The position numbers and the translations under genes are program-made. The notes below the pieces were generated by a model, which saw only the letters and a program-made list of their open reading frames with translations, was not told where the DNA came from and searched no databases. Of a DNA stretch of 64,000 nucleotides, positions 1-16,313 are shown piece by piece. Source of the stretch: Paramecium octaurelia (lineage: Eukaryota; Ciliophora; Oligohymenophorea; Peniculida; Parameciidae); the NCBI GenBank assembly GCA_905182995.1, contig CAJJDP010000121.1, positions 120,976 to 184,975 on the forward strand, given 5' to 3'. How positions within the stretch are numbered: position 1 is the first letter of the stretch; each line of letters begins with the position of its first letter.

Positions 1-3000
1 GTTTATTTTATTAAGGATCTGGAAGTGGAGTCTATTAAACTGATACTATGTATGTAAAGGATTGTAAATTTTTGAATCAATATGGCTCAAAAGGGGCATC
101 CATGTTATTTTCCACTTTAACCACAGGATACTTAAGAATTGAAAGTACTATAATTGATACTTCCCAAAATTACTTCCTCTAAAAATACGAAAAAGGAGGT
201 GTAATTTTTGTAAGTTCTTCCACAGTCAAATTTTAATTGGAGATCATTAATTGCTAGATTTCAAATGTTTATTCAGTTTAAGGAGGGCTAATAATGATAG
301 AAAGTCCATAAAACAGCATTTAAATTTTAATCCATAACTCAGAGATAGTGAATTCTTTCTCTTTGATTGGATCATTAGTTTATCTTAATTTTGAAGAATC
401 ATATGCTAATACATCTTTCCTACAACTTTAAAATTTAAAATTATCAACCACATTAGAAGGCTTTTCTAAGTATTTTTCGTTGTTTTATAACAATAACAAT
501 CTTAATCTATAAGAAATAGAAGCATTAGAGAATTTCTTAATTTTATTGTATGAGAGATCTATAATATTTTCTAAGTTAGGTAGAATTTCAATAACTAACC
601 TTATAATTTCTGGACTAATTAATGAAATCATTATTTATGATTAATCTATCAAAATGCTACAAGTAAACTCGCTTTTTATAAAAAATTCATCAATAGCAAA
701 TAAAGGCTTGATATATGTTGTGCCATATTAAAGTACTATTTAGATATTAATTTTTAGATTCAAATTTTTCTATTGATATAAATTCTTTTCTGGTTGAAAA
801 TCTGATAACAAATACAGATGAAATTCAAAATTTATATTTAAAGTCTACAAATATAAGCAGAGAAAATATCTTAGGTATTATCAATATTATAAATATCCAT
901 AAAAATGGGAATATAAAATTTAGGAACATAAAATTTTAGAATAATTATTGTTCTAGTTGTTTAGCAGGTCTAATGAACTTTCAATTTAATACTTATAATA
1001 ATAATAATTTAAATATTTATGATATAACTTTTAAATAGAATAAATGTGGATAACGAGGCTGCCTAAACATAATTTAGGATAGCATCTATTATTATCAGAT
1101 CGATTATGAGGATAATATGAGATTATTAGAAAGCGTAGATGTAAATAACAGCATAAATTATGTGTTCAAAATTTAAGATTATTATTGCTATTAAAACTAA
1201 GGGACTTTTGGAGTTTGCTTATTTATATAGAATTTAGCAGGTTAGATCAATGGAGCAATATTTGCTTAAAATACAGCTATAGTATCAGGAGGTGCAGTTT
1301 ATTCATTTGGAAATAAATCAAATTTGCTTATAATGAAAGCTCAAATAATAGAAAATATTGCTGCTTTTGGAGGTGGTATGACAATTAGAAATCATTTTTC
1401 TCCAAATTTAATTTCGTATGAAACCTTTTCCTTCGAAAATTCTGCTCTTTATTTTGGAAATGATTATGCAGAGTATCCAACTCATGCTGTCATTTAAATA
1501 AATAATTACAATCAATTTCTATATAAATAACATTCTATAAACACACAATAAAACAAAGTTAGAATATACACTGCTACTTAATTGAAAAATGAATCTGAAA
1601 TAAAATGGATTTCTTTACCAAGTGCATAACATCTATATTTATATGAATAGTTTGACTGGCAGAATAATAATTATATAATGATGAATTATACTTTAAGATT
1701 AATTCCATATGATTAAAGGAATAATAGAATAAAAAATTTAACATATAGTAAATGTACTATTAAAGGAAGATTATATGATTTTATGAAAATAGAAGAAAGT
1801 GAATAAAAGAGTTTTAGTAATAATTTTACAAATTTAAATGAAGTAGTGTATGATAATTCATTGGAAGAGTATAATTTTGATCATTTAATTATATATTTTG
1901 ATCCTGATTTACCTGAAAATATAGTATTATAATTTGAATTTAAATGTGATTCAATTAGAATACCAATTATAAATGAAGATTCATAATTGGATACAATAAT
2001 GTAATAATCGGAAGAATATTATTTAAGATTGAATATTAAAACATTACCTTGTTAAATAGGAGAATTAAAAAGTGATGAAGATTTCTCTTGTCATCCTTGT
2101 GATTATACTTAAGATTATTATTCAGTTAATCTAAATTCAAATAAATGTAAAATTAGAGATAATATATAAATGATAGAAGTAAAGTCAGCGTAAATTAAAT
2201 TAAGACCTGTAAATTATTTAAATTTTATTATTTTTTAGAATTTCTGGAGACCTTATTTTTATGCAGATCTAGTTGAAAATTGTTATAATTTTGAATTTAA
2301 TTGTTTAGGAGGATGGGATTATGGAGATTATTCATGTTCTTTAGGTCATATTGGAGCATTATGTGAATAATGTGATATTTATAATACAAGAGGAGATGGA
2401 TCATATTCAATTAGTTAAAAATATAAATGTGGCTCTTGTGATAATACTGATTCAAATACTTTAATCATTATAGCCATTTCATTATGGTACTTATTAAACG
2501 TTATAATAGGACTCTTATTTCTATTTCGATTTCTGTTAAAAGCACAGTAGAAATTATTAAATAATTAGCCAAAGCATCCAAATTAAAGTAGATTGGTATT
2601 ATGATAATAGTCACAAAAAACAATGCTGTTAATTTCATTAAGATTCTTACCAATTATCTTTAAATTATTGCATCTATTAGTACTTTTTAATTGGAATTGC
2701 CTTAAAATATGGAATATGCTATGAATTCTTTAGGAAATCCAGTAGAAACAATGGCATATTCTTTGGATTGTTTTTTAAAAGATATGTTCGAAAGTATTTC
2801 AATTCATTATTCAAGAACAATATGGTAATTAATTATGCCAATTGTTTATATTCTATTATTTTTATAATTTTATGGAGTAGGAGTAATTCTTAAATATTTT
2901 GATTTTAATTGTTGTGTTATTTCAACATCATTAATATATATGTTCATATATTTCTAACCTAATATTATTGCTGGATAAATTGGATTGTTATCTTATAGAA

Positions 3001-3905
3001 CAATCTCAGGATATAAATGGATATTAGGTAATGTTGCTAATAGATATGATACAAATGATCATTACAAATGGTTACTATCATTCAGTTTTCCAGTTTTATT
3101 TACTTTTGGTGTTTTATTACCTGGATTACTATTTAATAGACTTTATAAAATCAGAAATACTTTATAACATATGAAAAACAGATTGATTTGGGGTTATTTG
3201 TATAATGAATATAAAGAAATTGCATATTATTGGGAAATCATTAAGATAATTTAGAAAGAATTAATTATAATTGTACTTACTTTTTATCAAGATTAAATTA
3301 TAGTTAAAGCAGTTTTAGCTTATGGGATTATCTTTATATACAATTACTTAACTTTATAAATATTTCCATATTAATCTATGTAACTTAACATTTTAGATCA
3401 TTAATCAACTAGAGTTTGTGGTTTTTCTATAGTTTTGGCAATAGGAATTTATGGATCTTTATAAAGTGCCATAATCGAGGTTTAAATTCCATTTTATATT
3501 ATTATGGCAATCATCAATTTTCTATTTTTGGCTAAGTTAATCTTATAAATAATCAAGGCTTATTTTTAATAATTTGAACTTATAATTGATATAATTAGAG
3601 ATTTCATTAGAACTAAAATCCCATCACTATAATAATATCCTGTCTTTTAAAAATTATTAAAAAATTAACAATAAACTCGATTAAGAGCTTAAAAGAATTT
3701 TAGAAAAATCAAAGCCTCTGTTATATTATTGTCAAGATAAATTCTTTAAAATAAAAAAGTCAACAATACTTAAGAAAGAAAAGGAACTTTCGTTTTTGAA
3801 ACTAAGTTAACACTTAATTAATTAGAAACATAGCAAAATCAGTAACGTTCATCATTAGTAGAAGATAACAAAAAAATTTAATTAATAGGGTTAAATGTTA
3901 ATTGA
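1..3905 (+). CDS. Large cysteine-containing multipass membrane protein, 5'-truncated by the window edge
   Basis: Open from base 3 with TAA/TAG as Gln; about 1280 residues are present and the N-terminus lies outside the window. Two introns restore the frame: 733-757 (25 nt) and 2487-2509 (23 nt). The first two thirds is an extracellular-looking region rich in Asn, Ile and Gly (GGAVYSFGN, AAFGGGM), resembling the beta-helix repeats of large ciliate surface proteins. A cysteine cluster follows around 2290-2450 (CLGGWDYGDYSCSLGHIGA, then CEQCD). The C-terminal third has several hydrophobic segments and the block GNPVETMAYSLDCFL, which I associate with a ciliate membrane-protein family of unknown function. 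It ends with TGA at 3903-3905. Role at the cell surface is inferred; no catalytic motif seen. Confidence 0.8.
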
Positions 3906-3953
3906 ATTTATAAAATATGTAATTTATTTGAATTGTTATTATTGTATATTTAA

Positions 3954-4833
3954 TCATTCAAAGCATCTAAATCCATCCTTAGGTATATAAGGAAAAAATT
4001 AAATAGTTGTAGGTAATTTGTATTCCTTTTGAAATAGAGGCTATTAACTATTAATTGAAATATTCCTGATGCTATTTACTACAGATTCGGCTTTGATGCT
4101 ATCTTCTAATAAACCAATATAAGGAGGAATTATAATATCTGATTAATATAACTCTGAAATTACTTGATCTTCCCTTCCTAGGATCATTCTGCTTCTCTCC
4201 GATAAGTAATTTTAGTCTTCCTTTTAGTATCCATTAAATATGCGATGATTATTAGTTATTTATGGAATCTTTATTTCAAAGCTGGGTTGTTCATTATTTA
4301 GTTCCCTATCTATTTTTTTTAAAGGGTCAATAACTGATGGCTTCGGCTAGATAAGAGTGTTCTTTTAATTTTTTTTGATATCATCATAATATTATGTAAG
4401 TTATTCAATTGAAAATACTTTGTCAAATAGCTAAATAAATTAGTCTGCATACATTAAGGCGTAATTGATCAAAATTTTTCTATTCTATACATACCATAAA
4501 ATTAAGGTAGATCTTTAAACTAGTTTCACATCTCTCATTACACATCAATCCCACATTAGATTCATATTAAATTAATTATTCCTAATAATTTGAAAAGTGC
4601 ATTACATGAATATCTTCTACAATTTTTTCCATGGGAGTGCCCGACACATTGAATAAACGATCCACCTGTATTTAAAGGTGCTAAGTCCCAGCATAAAAAA
4701 TTGCTTTAATTTTATTTTTGCTAATTATTTCATTAATCTCCAAAGGCTATTTCGGTAACCTTAATACAAAAAGAGAAAAGCTTGACATAGAATGCCTGAT
4801 TTTTTCTTCAAGATATATCAGATCTGAATTCAT
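3954..4833 (-). CDS. Unrecognised hydrophilic protein, about 285 aa
   Basis: One intron at 4431-4452 (22 nt) joins two open frames; the coding length is then a multiple of three. It starts MNSDLIYLEEKIRHSMSSF. The middle contains several cysteines (NVGLMCNERCETS) and the C-terminus is charged, ending DGFRCFE. No signal peptide, membrane segment or family motif is visible. It is convergent with the membrane protein that ends at 3905 and only 48 bp separate the two stops. The function is unknown; the gene call rests on the long TGA-free frame plus the clean intron. Confidence 0.6.
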
Positions 4834-4990
4834 TTCAAAATAATTTATAATAAAATTTATGCTTCTAAAAGCTAATAAAAAAAGCTATTAAACAATAAAA
4901 ATAAGAAATATCAATATTAAGAAGGTTCTAATAATACCTAGCAACCTCTATTTTATTTTTACTTAAATGTTAGTTTGAACAGACTTATGA

Positions 4991-5528
4991 ATGGACCAAA
5001 TAGAATTTTTTCAAACTGTTATAGGATTAAATAGGAATTTGAGTGACAATAAATCGGTTAGATGTAGTATATTAAATGCATTTAGAGAATAGAAATAAAT
5101 TGACATGAAAATAGCCTCCTTCTAAAGTCATACTAAATATAATGTAAATTAAATTTGTTTTAAATTATTTATAGAAAGCTGAAAGAACAGAATGTTTGAC
5201 AATTATAAAAGGTATTATTTAGAATATTATGAATAGAATAACTTTCAATTTTATATTGTTAGTGAAAGAATAAGATGTTTAGGCATTAATTAACTACTGC
5301 TTTGAAAATTAGTTAGAAAAATAATGTTCTGTTCAAGAATTACTATTTAATAAAATGAAAACAATGGCAATTTAGGGATAACGAATATTATTAGAAAAAT
5401 ACTACATTATTATTTATATTTATGCATCAAATTAGGAAATGTATTTCTAGCATATTCATATAATCTTTTATACTGGATTGATATAAATATTATATATTCT
5501 ATGCGTTATATATATTTTAATATCATGA
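4991..5528 (+). CDS. Small unrecognised protein with hydrophobic C-terminus, about 168 aa
   Basis: It starts MDQIEFFQTVIGLNRNLSD and has a 31-nt intron at 5144-5174 that restores the frame. The body is helical and polar (FENQLEKQCSVQELLFNKMK). The C-terminal 45 residues are hydrophobic and Tyr/Ile-rich and may form one or two membrane segments, although this stretch could also be translated 3' noncoding DNA. Its TGA at 5526-5528 overlaps the stop of the homeodomain gene on the other strand. I do not recognise a family. Confidence 0.5.
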
Positions 5529-6206
5529 ATCACTTTGATTAATCTCTAACTTTTCTCGACTAGGTTTGTTAGAGTTCAAAGATAAATATTTGGATTTGAC
5601 AATATTTTTAAACTTCTTCTCCTCATACATTTTGTTTCCTATTCTTCCCCTTGCGTTTATAAACCAAATTTAAATCTAATAATTATAATAATGTACTTGT
5701 TTTTAGGTCAGATTACACTTCTCAGCTAATTGTTCAACCTATTCTTTACTTGGATAAGGATAGGAATAGTGTTTATTTAACCAATTTTTTAAAATTAAGT
5801 TAGACTTCTTAGAAAACTTTTGGCTCTTTTTTTCAATAGTCTTATCATTTATTTTCATGGTTTATCTTTATTGGGATAACTTAAGTTCATTCTACAAGAT
5901 TTGGGACATGTAATCAAAATACTGTTGTAATGATTTTAATGTATGAAATTCCAATTGAGAAGGATTTTCACTTAATGATTTAAGGTACATGAGAAGACCT
6001 TAAAAATGAAGTACATTGGTGTGGGTTTAACTTTATGAATGAGCTTCGTCTGAATGAGATTGTAATATATCCTCACTAAATGTAATAATTCAATACTTAG
6101 GACAATTATGTGAAACCCATTTTGTTAATTATGACTCTAGGTTGGAAACTTGCTATAGAACAAATTGCTTTCTCAATTCTTAGTGAATCGTCAATGATTG
6201 AGACAT
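5523..6206 (-). CDS. TALE-type homeodomain protein, about 213 aa
   Basis: Nuclear DNA-binding protein by family. Two 21-nt introns (5676-5696 and 6076-6096) join the frame. The start ATG at 6206 opens MSQSLTIHQELRKQFVLQQV, followed by a helical region that may serve dimerisation. The homeodomain lies roughly at residues 120-180: LKNWLNKHYSYPYPS carries the three-residue loop extension (the PYP signature of TALE proteins) and the recognition helix reads QIQIWFINARGRIGNKM, keeping the W, F, N and R positions. The second intron sits just before the recognition helix. The target genes are unknown. Assignment to TALE is firm from the loop and helix 3; a KNOX, MEIS or PBC subtype cannot be decided. 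Confidence 0.88.
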
Positions 6207-6425
6207 TGAGACTTTGTGATTAAAAATCGAGAAATTATTAATGAAAATTAGATTTAATAATTGATGACATAAATATTCCAAAAATAAAATTGATTCCAAG
6301 TTAGAAGACCAAATATATCCCTAAGGGGTTCTAAGATATTGGAATATTTTGTTTAAATAACTAGTAATATTATAGAGTGGAAATTATAAAGTTTGGATAT
6401 ATTTTTTATAAATTTATTTCCTAAC

Positions 6426-6791
6426 TCAATCCCAACTACCTATGCATCTATCGGTACCAAGTTTTACTGACTAACCCTTATCGCATTCTTCCCATCCATA
6501 AATTTTGTTGGCTTTACAAGAGCTAGGTTCACAACAGCCTTGAATTATACAAATTAATAAGCTTACCCTTTCTTTTTCCACCACAATTGACTCCTCCTTT
6601 GCTTGTGCACAATTTGGTGCAAAATTCATAATTGGCTTCATCTTTTGAGTATGTTTCATGAGAAAGCCTTCTTAAGTTCTGCATAATTAAACAATAAATA
6701 CATAATATTCTTCCAAAGGTGCATATTAATACATCACTGCTGCTAAGGTGGCTGCCAAAGCAAGGAAAACGAGTAATTTGATTTTTTACAT
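6426..6791 (-). CDS. Small secreted cysteine-rich protein, about 104 aa
   Basis: Two introns (23 and 28 nt) join three exons. The N-terminus MQKIKLLVFLALAATLAAV is a clear signal peptide, so the product should enter the secretory pathway. The mature part has regularly placed cysteines (FCTKLCTSKGGVNCGG, then KGCCEPSSC, WEECDKG and DRCIG), suggesting disulphide-bonded packing. It ends RCIGSWD. I do not recognise the family. A single-exon reading of part of the gene gives a spurious protein starting MKHTQKMK; the spliced reading is preferred because it makes a continuous signal peptide plus cysteine module. Confidence 0.75.
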
Positions 6792-6943
6792 TTTAATAAA
6801 TGAATATATCTTGTAATAAATTTTTTGGTTGGAAAATTGTCTTTAAATAATTATTTTTAGTATGTATAATTTCATATAAATGAATAATACTTGTATTTTG
6901 TGATTATTTAATAATAATATACTTAATCGTTATATTATTTTGA

Positions 6944-8880
6944 ATGCTAAATTCTTCATTTAATTTTTTTGAGGAGAATGACATAGGCAAATTGAGAAAA
7001 TATGTACCATCATATTATATAATTACAAGTTTATCACTAAAGAAAATGAGTGGAAAAAGGATAAAGCAGTTTTGGAGTAAAAAACCTAATTACTTGAACT
7101 TCAATTAGAAGACTATAAGTTGAGGGAAACAAACCAAAGAAAACTAAATGACACTATTACTTAAGCCATCAATGACTCAACAGCCAATTAGAAAGTATTT
7201 GGTTGTTTTTACAGTTTAGAAATCGATTGCAGAATTATAAAAGAGTATCGATATTTAACAGAAAGACCATAGTAAGACTAAGTTTAAGGAGTAAATCAAA
7301 CAGTTTGAACTTTAAGTAATGCTCCTGTTAAATTTAAGGTTAGATCATTATAAGAATAACTATTAGAAAAGGAATCCTAGGCAAAGGAGTTAGAATTACA
7401 ATACTAAAAGCAATATTTACTATATGATCATCGAATTTCTTAGCTTGAACAAGAAAAACTGATTAATAACCAAGAAAACCAAAGATTAAGAGAATAATTA
7501 GCCAAATAGGACGATGTTTATAAATAGAAAGAATAATAATAAAAATTGTTAAATGAACAAGAACTGCAAAAAGTAAAGGAGCTTAGCATACACGATCAGA
7601 AGTAAAAGTAATAGGAGTATGAATCCAAATTTGTATAATTATCCACCTTACATGAAAAAGAGAAGGAACAACTCTAATTAAGAATCAGTAAATGCTAGAA
7701 TACAATTACAAAATATCAGTAACATATTGAATAAAATATCGATATCATTAATTTAAAAAAACAGCATGAGGATTAAATTAAATAGTTAAACAATAACAAT
7801 ACAGAAATTTAGGCGTAATTCTAATATGAAAAACAAATTTTATTAAAACAAATTGAAGAATTAAAAAAACTAAACCGAGACAGCAATTTACAGGAAAGTA
7901 TGTGTTGTCATGAAAGTACTTCCAAAAAGAGAAGTATCGATGCTGTTAAAATAAAGAGTTCAGTCTAATCATATGATAGTCCTGTTTAATGTAAAAGTTT
8001 TCACATAGCATGTCCTGAAAGTAAGGTCTAAATTTATAATAATTACTTGAAAAATTCTTCAACTTAATCTATCATTTTAGCTTAAAAATAATAAATTTAA
8101 TAGCAATCATATGTAAACAATCAATCTTTTGATAAATCTTCAAATTTAAATGATGGAATCCCTATTTCTATTGATTAGTTCAATTTAATGAAGGATAAAA
8201 AATAAAAGTCGTCATCAACTTTATCTATTCCAACCAGCAATAATTACAATCTAAATTCCTACTTATAGGACTAAAGCATATTTTAATAGAATCAGGAATC
8301 ATTTTAATTAGACTCAAAAAGTAATCTTAAGGATGAAACCTATAAACCTAAAATTATAAAATAAATAAATCCAAATATTTCTAATAGATAAATTTAATTT
8401 GATTACAACAGATCAATAAAACACTAATTGTAAAAACACAAGGAATTGAATTATCAAAGATCTATGTCCTAAGAAGGAGTTAAGTAGTAAATTTCAAATC
8501 TAAGTAAAATATTAGGTTAAACAGATGTAAGTTATTAATAAAGTACATCTACTTAGCAGATAACAAACAATACTTCACTCAATAGTTTCAAAGTTCCTGC
8601 TTTTACTCAAAACTAATTGAGTTGTTTAAAGAATAGTTCATAATATATGTATCCATGTACAACATTAAGGATGAAAGAAAGCCACATACAAAAGTTCAGA
8701 AATAACAACAACCATAGTACTCATGAAGAAACCAAGTAAAATAAAGAAAACTATTAACCAATTAAAAAAAATTCGAAAAGTGACATCAAAGTTATCATCG
8801 GCAGATTGTTGTAAAATAAGGGGAGATAAAGTGAGCATCAAGAAAATACTGGATATATCATAAGAAATGATAGGATTTGA
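6944..8880 (+). CDS. Long Gln/Asn-rich coiled-coil protein, about 620 aa
   Basis: Three introns (7004-7029, 7195-7219 and 7316-7338; 26, 25 and 23 nt) are needed, after which the coding length is exactly divisible by three. It starts MLNSSFNFFEENDIGKLRKY. Residues of roughly 15-300 are an almost continuous coiled coil rich in Glu, Gln and Lys. The C-terminal half is low-complexity Ser/Asn/Gln/Lys sequence with no globular domain. No membrane segment or signal peptide is seen. A structural role, for example cytoskeletal or basal-body associated, is only inferred from composition. Confidence 0.75.
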
Positions 8881-9127
8881 ACCATTTTTTTACTTTATAG
8901 CTAATACAACCATAATTTATGTAACATTGCTTATCCTGAATTCTATTTTGACCCACAGACAAAAATTTATTTTTAATTGATAATATTTTGCAATCGCCTA
9001 ATTTTAAATCAAGAAATAGTTCCTAGGCCATCTATAATCTAATTTAATCTATGCTTAGATAGAGGTGATTTTGTTTAATAATTTTCACAATTAATATTTA
9101 GTCTTAAATAAATTATTAATTAAAAAA

Positions 9128-9613
9128 ATGTTAAAGAGTGTGATCAAAACCTTTAGGTTTTCTTAATTCAATACTAAAATTGATCAAATTTAACACCATA
9201 CTTATGGCCCATTATAGGAAATAGATTTTAAATTGTTGAATATTCGCTAAACTACATCCTTAAGGGAGATCTATTATTCATATATGAAACATATGAAATT
9301 ATATGAAATTTAGCAATAAGAAGAAAAAATGGAATTAATTAAGAGAGCTTATTTAAGGATTTTGTCGAAACGATTAAATAATATAGATGAAATAACAGAA
9401 GAGGAATAAAAGGATTTAAGATTCTTAATGGACAATAATTTTGGTTTCCCATTTGTTGAAGGATTAAGAAGATCAGAGATGATTGCATAATTTTAAGAGG
9501 AAATAGAAGCCAAAAGGCTTTACCATTATCCCCGTATAACAATAGCTTTGCTTTGGATAATATTGGGCATTCCTAGTTTCTATTATAGTGACAATTATGT
9601 ATATGAAAAATGA
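9128..9613 (+). CDS. J-domain-like protein without HPD, single C-terminal membrane segment, 161 aa
   Basis: Intronless frame. The N-terminus MLKSVIKTFRFSQFN is basic and amphipathic, as in mitochondrial presequences. Residues of about 30-85 resemble the helical plan of a J domain: IDFKLLNIRQTTSLREIYYS, then a helix ending IKRAYLRILS, but the His-Pro-Asp motif between the helices is absent. That pattern occurs in J-like partners such as Pam16/Tim16. Near the C-terminus ITIALLWIILGIPSFYY could cross a membrane. A mitochondrial import or assembly role is inference from these features; it could also be an unrelated helical protein. Confidence 0.55.
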
Positions 9614-9631
9614 GTAAAAATAATTAATAAT

Positions 9632-11507
9632 TCATTGTTTTTCAACTGATTAAGGTATTATATAGAATTCTGTATCTTATATTTATAGACATTGATTTTT
9701 TAATGGAGTTATTATATTTTCTAAAGCTTAGATTATTTAATTGTTTCTGTTTTGCAAATGTTTACTTTTGCTTAATTGCTTAACATTTTGATAGATTTTA
9801 GTATCAAATTCAAAAATGGGTGTGACATCTGATAATATTATGGCTTTGTAACTTTGAAATTACTCAAAATTAGTTTGATCACAAATTAATGTATATGGTT
9901 CTTCATTTTAAACGAAAGATTACTTTTAGTCTAACTCAATAAATTCCTATAAAGAATCTGAAAATGTCATATCCACAGACCTTTCTTCAGAATAAACATC
10001 CTCTGCTACTTCTTCTTCTGAATCTAATTCATATTCAATGAATGAATATTGACAGAAAGGTGATCTTGGATTGACTTACTTATACCCAATAAGCTTGCCA
10101 TTATAGTATCTACAAGAATCAAAAACATCAAAATAGACCTTTCGTTTATTAATTTATAGAGGTTTTTTTGGTTTATTAGTGGTATCATCGTTGGACAATT
10201 AATGTGATAATTCAGAGAAATTCTAAATATTATTTGGTTCTAAACAAGAGATTTTCTTTTCAAATTCTAATTATTTATCTTAATCCCATTTTGATGAAGG
10301 CTCTTAGTTAGACTTTTTGAAATTGTTTTTAGTTGACTTTCTCATAAACTTTTGCAGATTATCATTTTTAATTTTTATTTTGGTGGATTCTTTATTTTCC
10401 CTTTTTGATTTCATCAAATTATCTTCTTTAGGCATTTTATTGATTTCTACTATATTATAAAAGATTACTTTTTGTACTTTGATCTTAATTTTTGGACTGA
10501 TCATTTATTGGTTTAGCAAAGGAGACTTTATTAAAGGTCTATGCAGATTCATCTGTAATGAGATCTTCAGAAATGTATTTTTCGATGAAATCTTCATTGA
10601 CAGATTTTGTAAATGGGAATTGTAAGGATGCTTTAATATTAATATATTTTAGGAAAGCATCTTCAATTCTTGCAATATTCAAGGAATCAAGAGAATCTAA
10701 AATTTCAGCTATAGAATCAATAATCTAATAAATTTGTTGTCTCATTTTTCTCACGGCTATAAATGTTTCAACTTATTCATGATCTCTTAAATCTGAAATA
10801 TTTTTGATTTCATAGTATCCAGTTAATTCTGTTGAATTAAATGTGAGATTGTTTGGCAATGGTTGTACATGATTGATATTAAGCAATTTAAGGAAGAGTG
10901 CATAGTTGAATTCTTGTTCATAGGTTAATTGTGAATAATCTAACCTTTTAATTTGAGCAAAAGTAATAGTTTCGGTTGTCTTTTTAATTAAGCCAAGCAT
11001 ATGTTCTAATTCTATTTGTTAATTGGAGTTTAGATATTCAGCAATGAAGTTCTTACAGGAGTGAGCTAATTTGCAACGATGATAGGATAATGGTTGTCCC
11101 TCTAATTTAATAGAAATGAGTCTTTGGAGTTATGGAATATCTAATAGGCCGTTATTGATAGAGTCAATAAGTGTTTGGTTGGGACTAATAGAAAGGACTG
11201 GTAGGCCCATTTTGACTAGGCGATCGAATAGAGATTCATAAAATGGTTTTCTGGATAGAAGGGCTTCAAGAATTTCTTTTTCTGGAGTTGCCTATTCTAA
11301 TTGTGTAATGGATTGCTTATTTACATGGAGGGATGGATTTGCTAATGTAGTGGTTGGAGGAGGATATTTGAACAGACATAATAATAATTAGTAATAAATT
11401 AGCCCAAAATATTTGTGTGATATTTTGATTAACAGAGAGCGAGACTCTAATTTATATATAAATTAGGATGGGGGTAGATTTGATAATATTGATGAAATTT
11501 ACACCAT
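9632..11507 (-). CDS. CAF-1 large-subunit (CHAF1A-like) protein, about 615 aa
   Basis: Histone chaperone subunit by family, expected to deposit H3-H4 behind replication forks. The C-terminal half contains KRKVYFDVFDSCRYYNGKL and SFIEYELDSEEEVAEDVYSE, matching the CAF-1 p150 block that follows the KER region (tyrosine, aspartate, then an acidic run). A lysine-rich stretch sits just upstream. The N-terminal half, from MVQISSILSNLPPS, is helical and unrecognised. The two halves are joined by a 28-nt intron at 10450-10477; with it the coding length is divisible by three. Without that intron the locus would be two genes, the second starting near MPKEDNLMK. It is divergent from the USP gene with 52 bp between start codons. 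Confidence 0.65.
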
Positions 11508-11559
11508 TCTATAATATAGTTAAAGAATAGTGTGTTTCAATAGTATTAGGTATTTGAAT

Positions 11560-14926
<3,367 letters not shown>

Positions 14927-14957
14927 AAATTTATCTATGTTTAAGTTGAAAATATTT

Positions 14958-16241
<1,284 letters not shown>

Positions 16242-16313
16242 GCAAATATTTTCTATATTTATACTATTCTTTTTGTGCCAAATATTATATAATTAAAATT
16301 ATTAACAACAATT

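Noticed and set aside
2597-2611. Possible 15-nt intron, which would suggest a heterotrich ciliate (Stentor or Blepharisma)
   Set aside because: The 23-nt intron at 2487-2509 puts the sequence in another frame that continues as a conserved block, so no 15-nt intron is needed; the TAA/TAG = Gln code also argues against those genera.
6471-6659. Single-exon 62-aa protein starting MKHTQKMK
   Set aside because: Removing introns of 23 and 28 nt yields a secreted cysteine-rich protein with a clear signal peptide; the short ORF reads partly through introns in the wrong frame.
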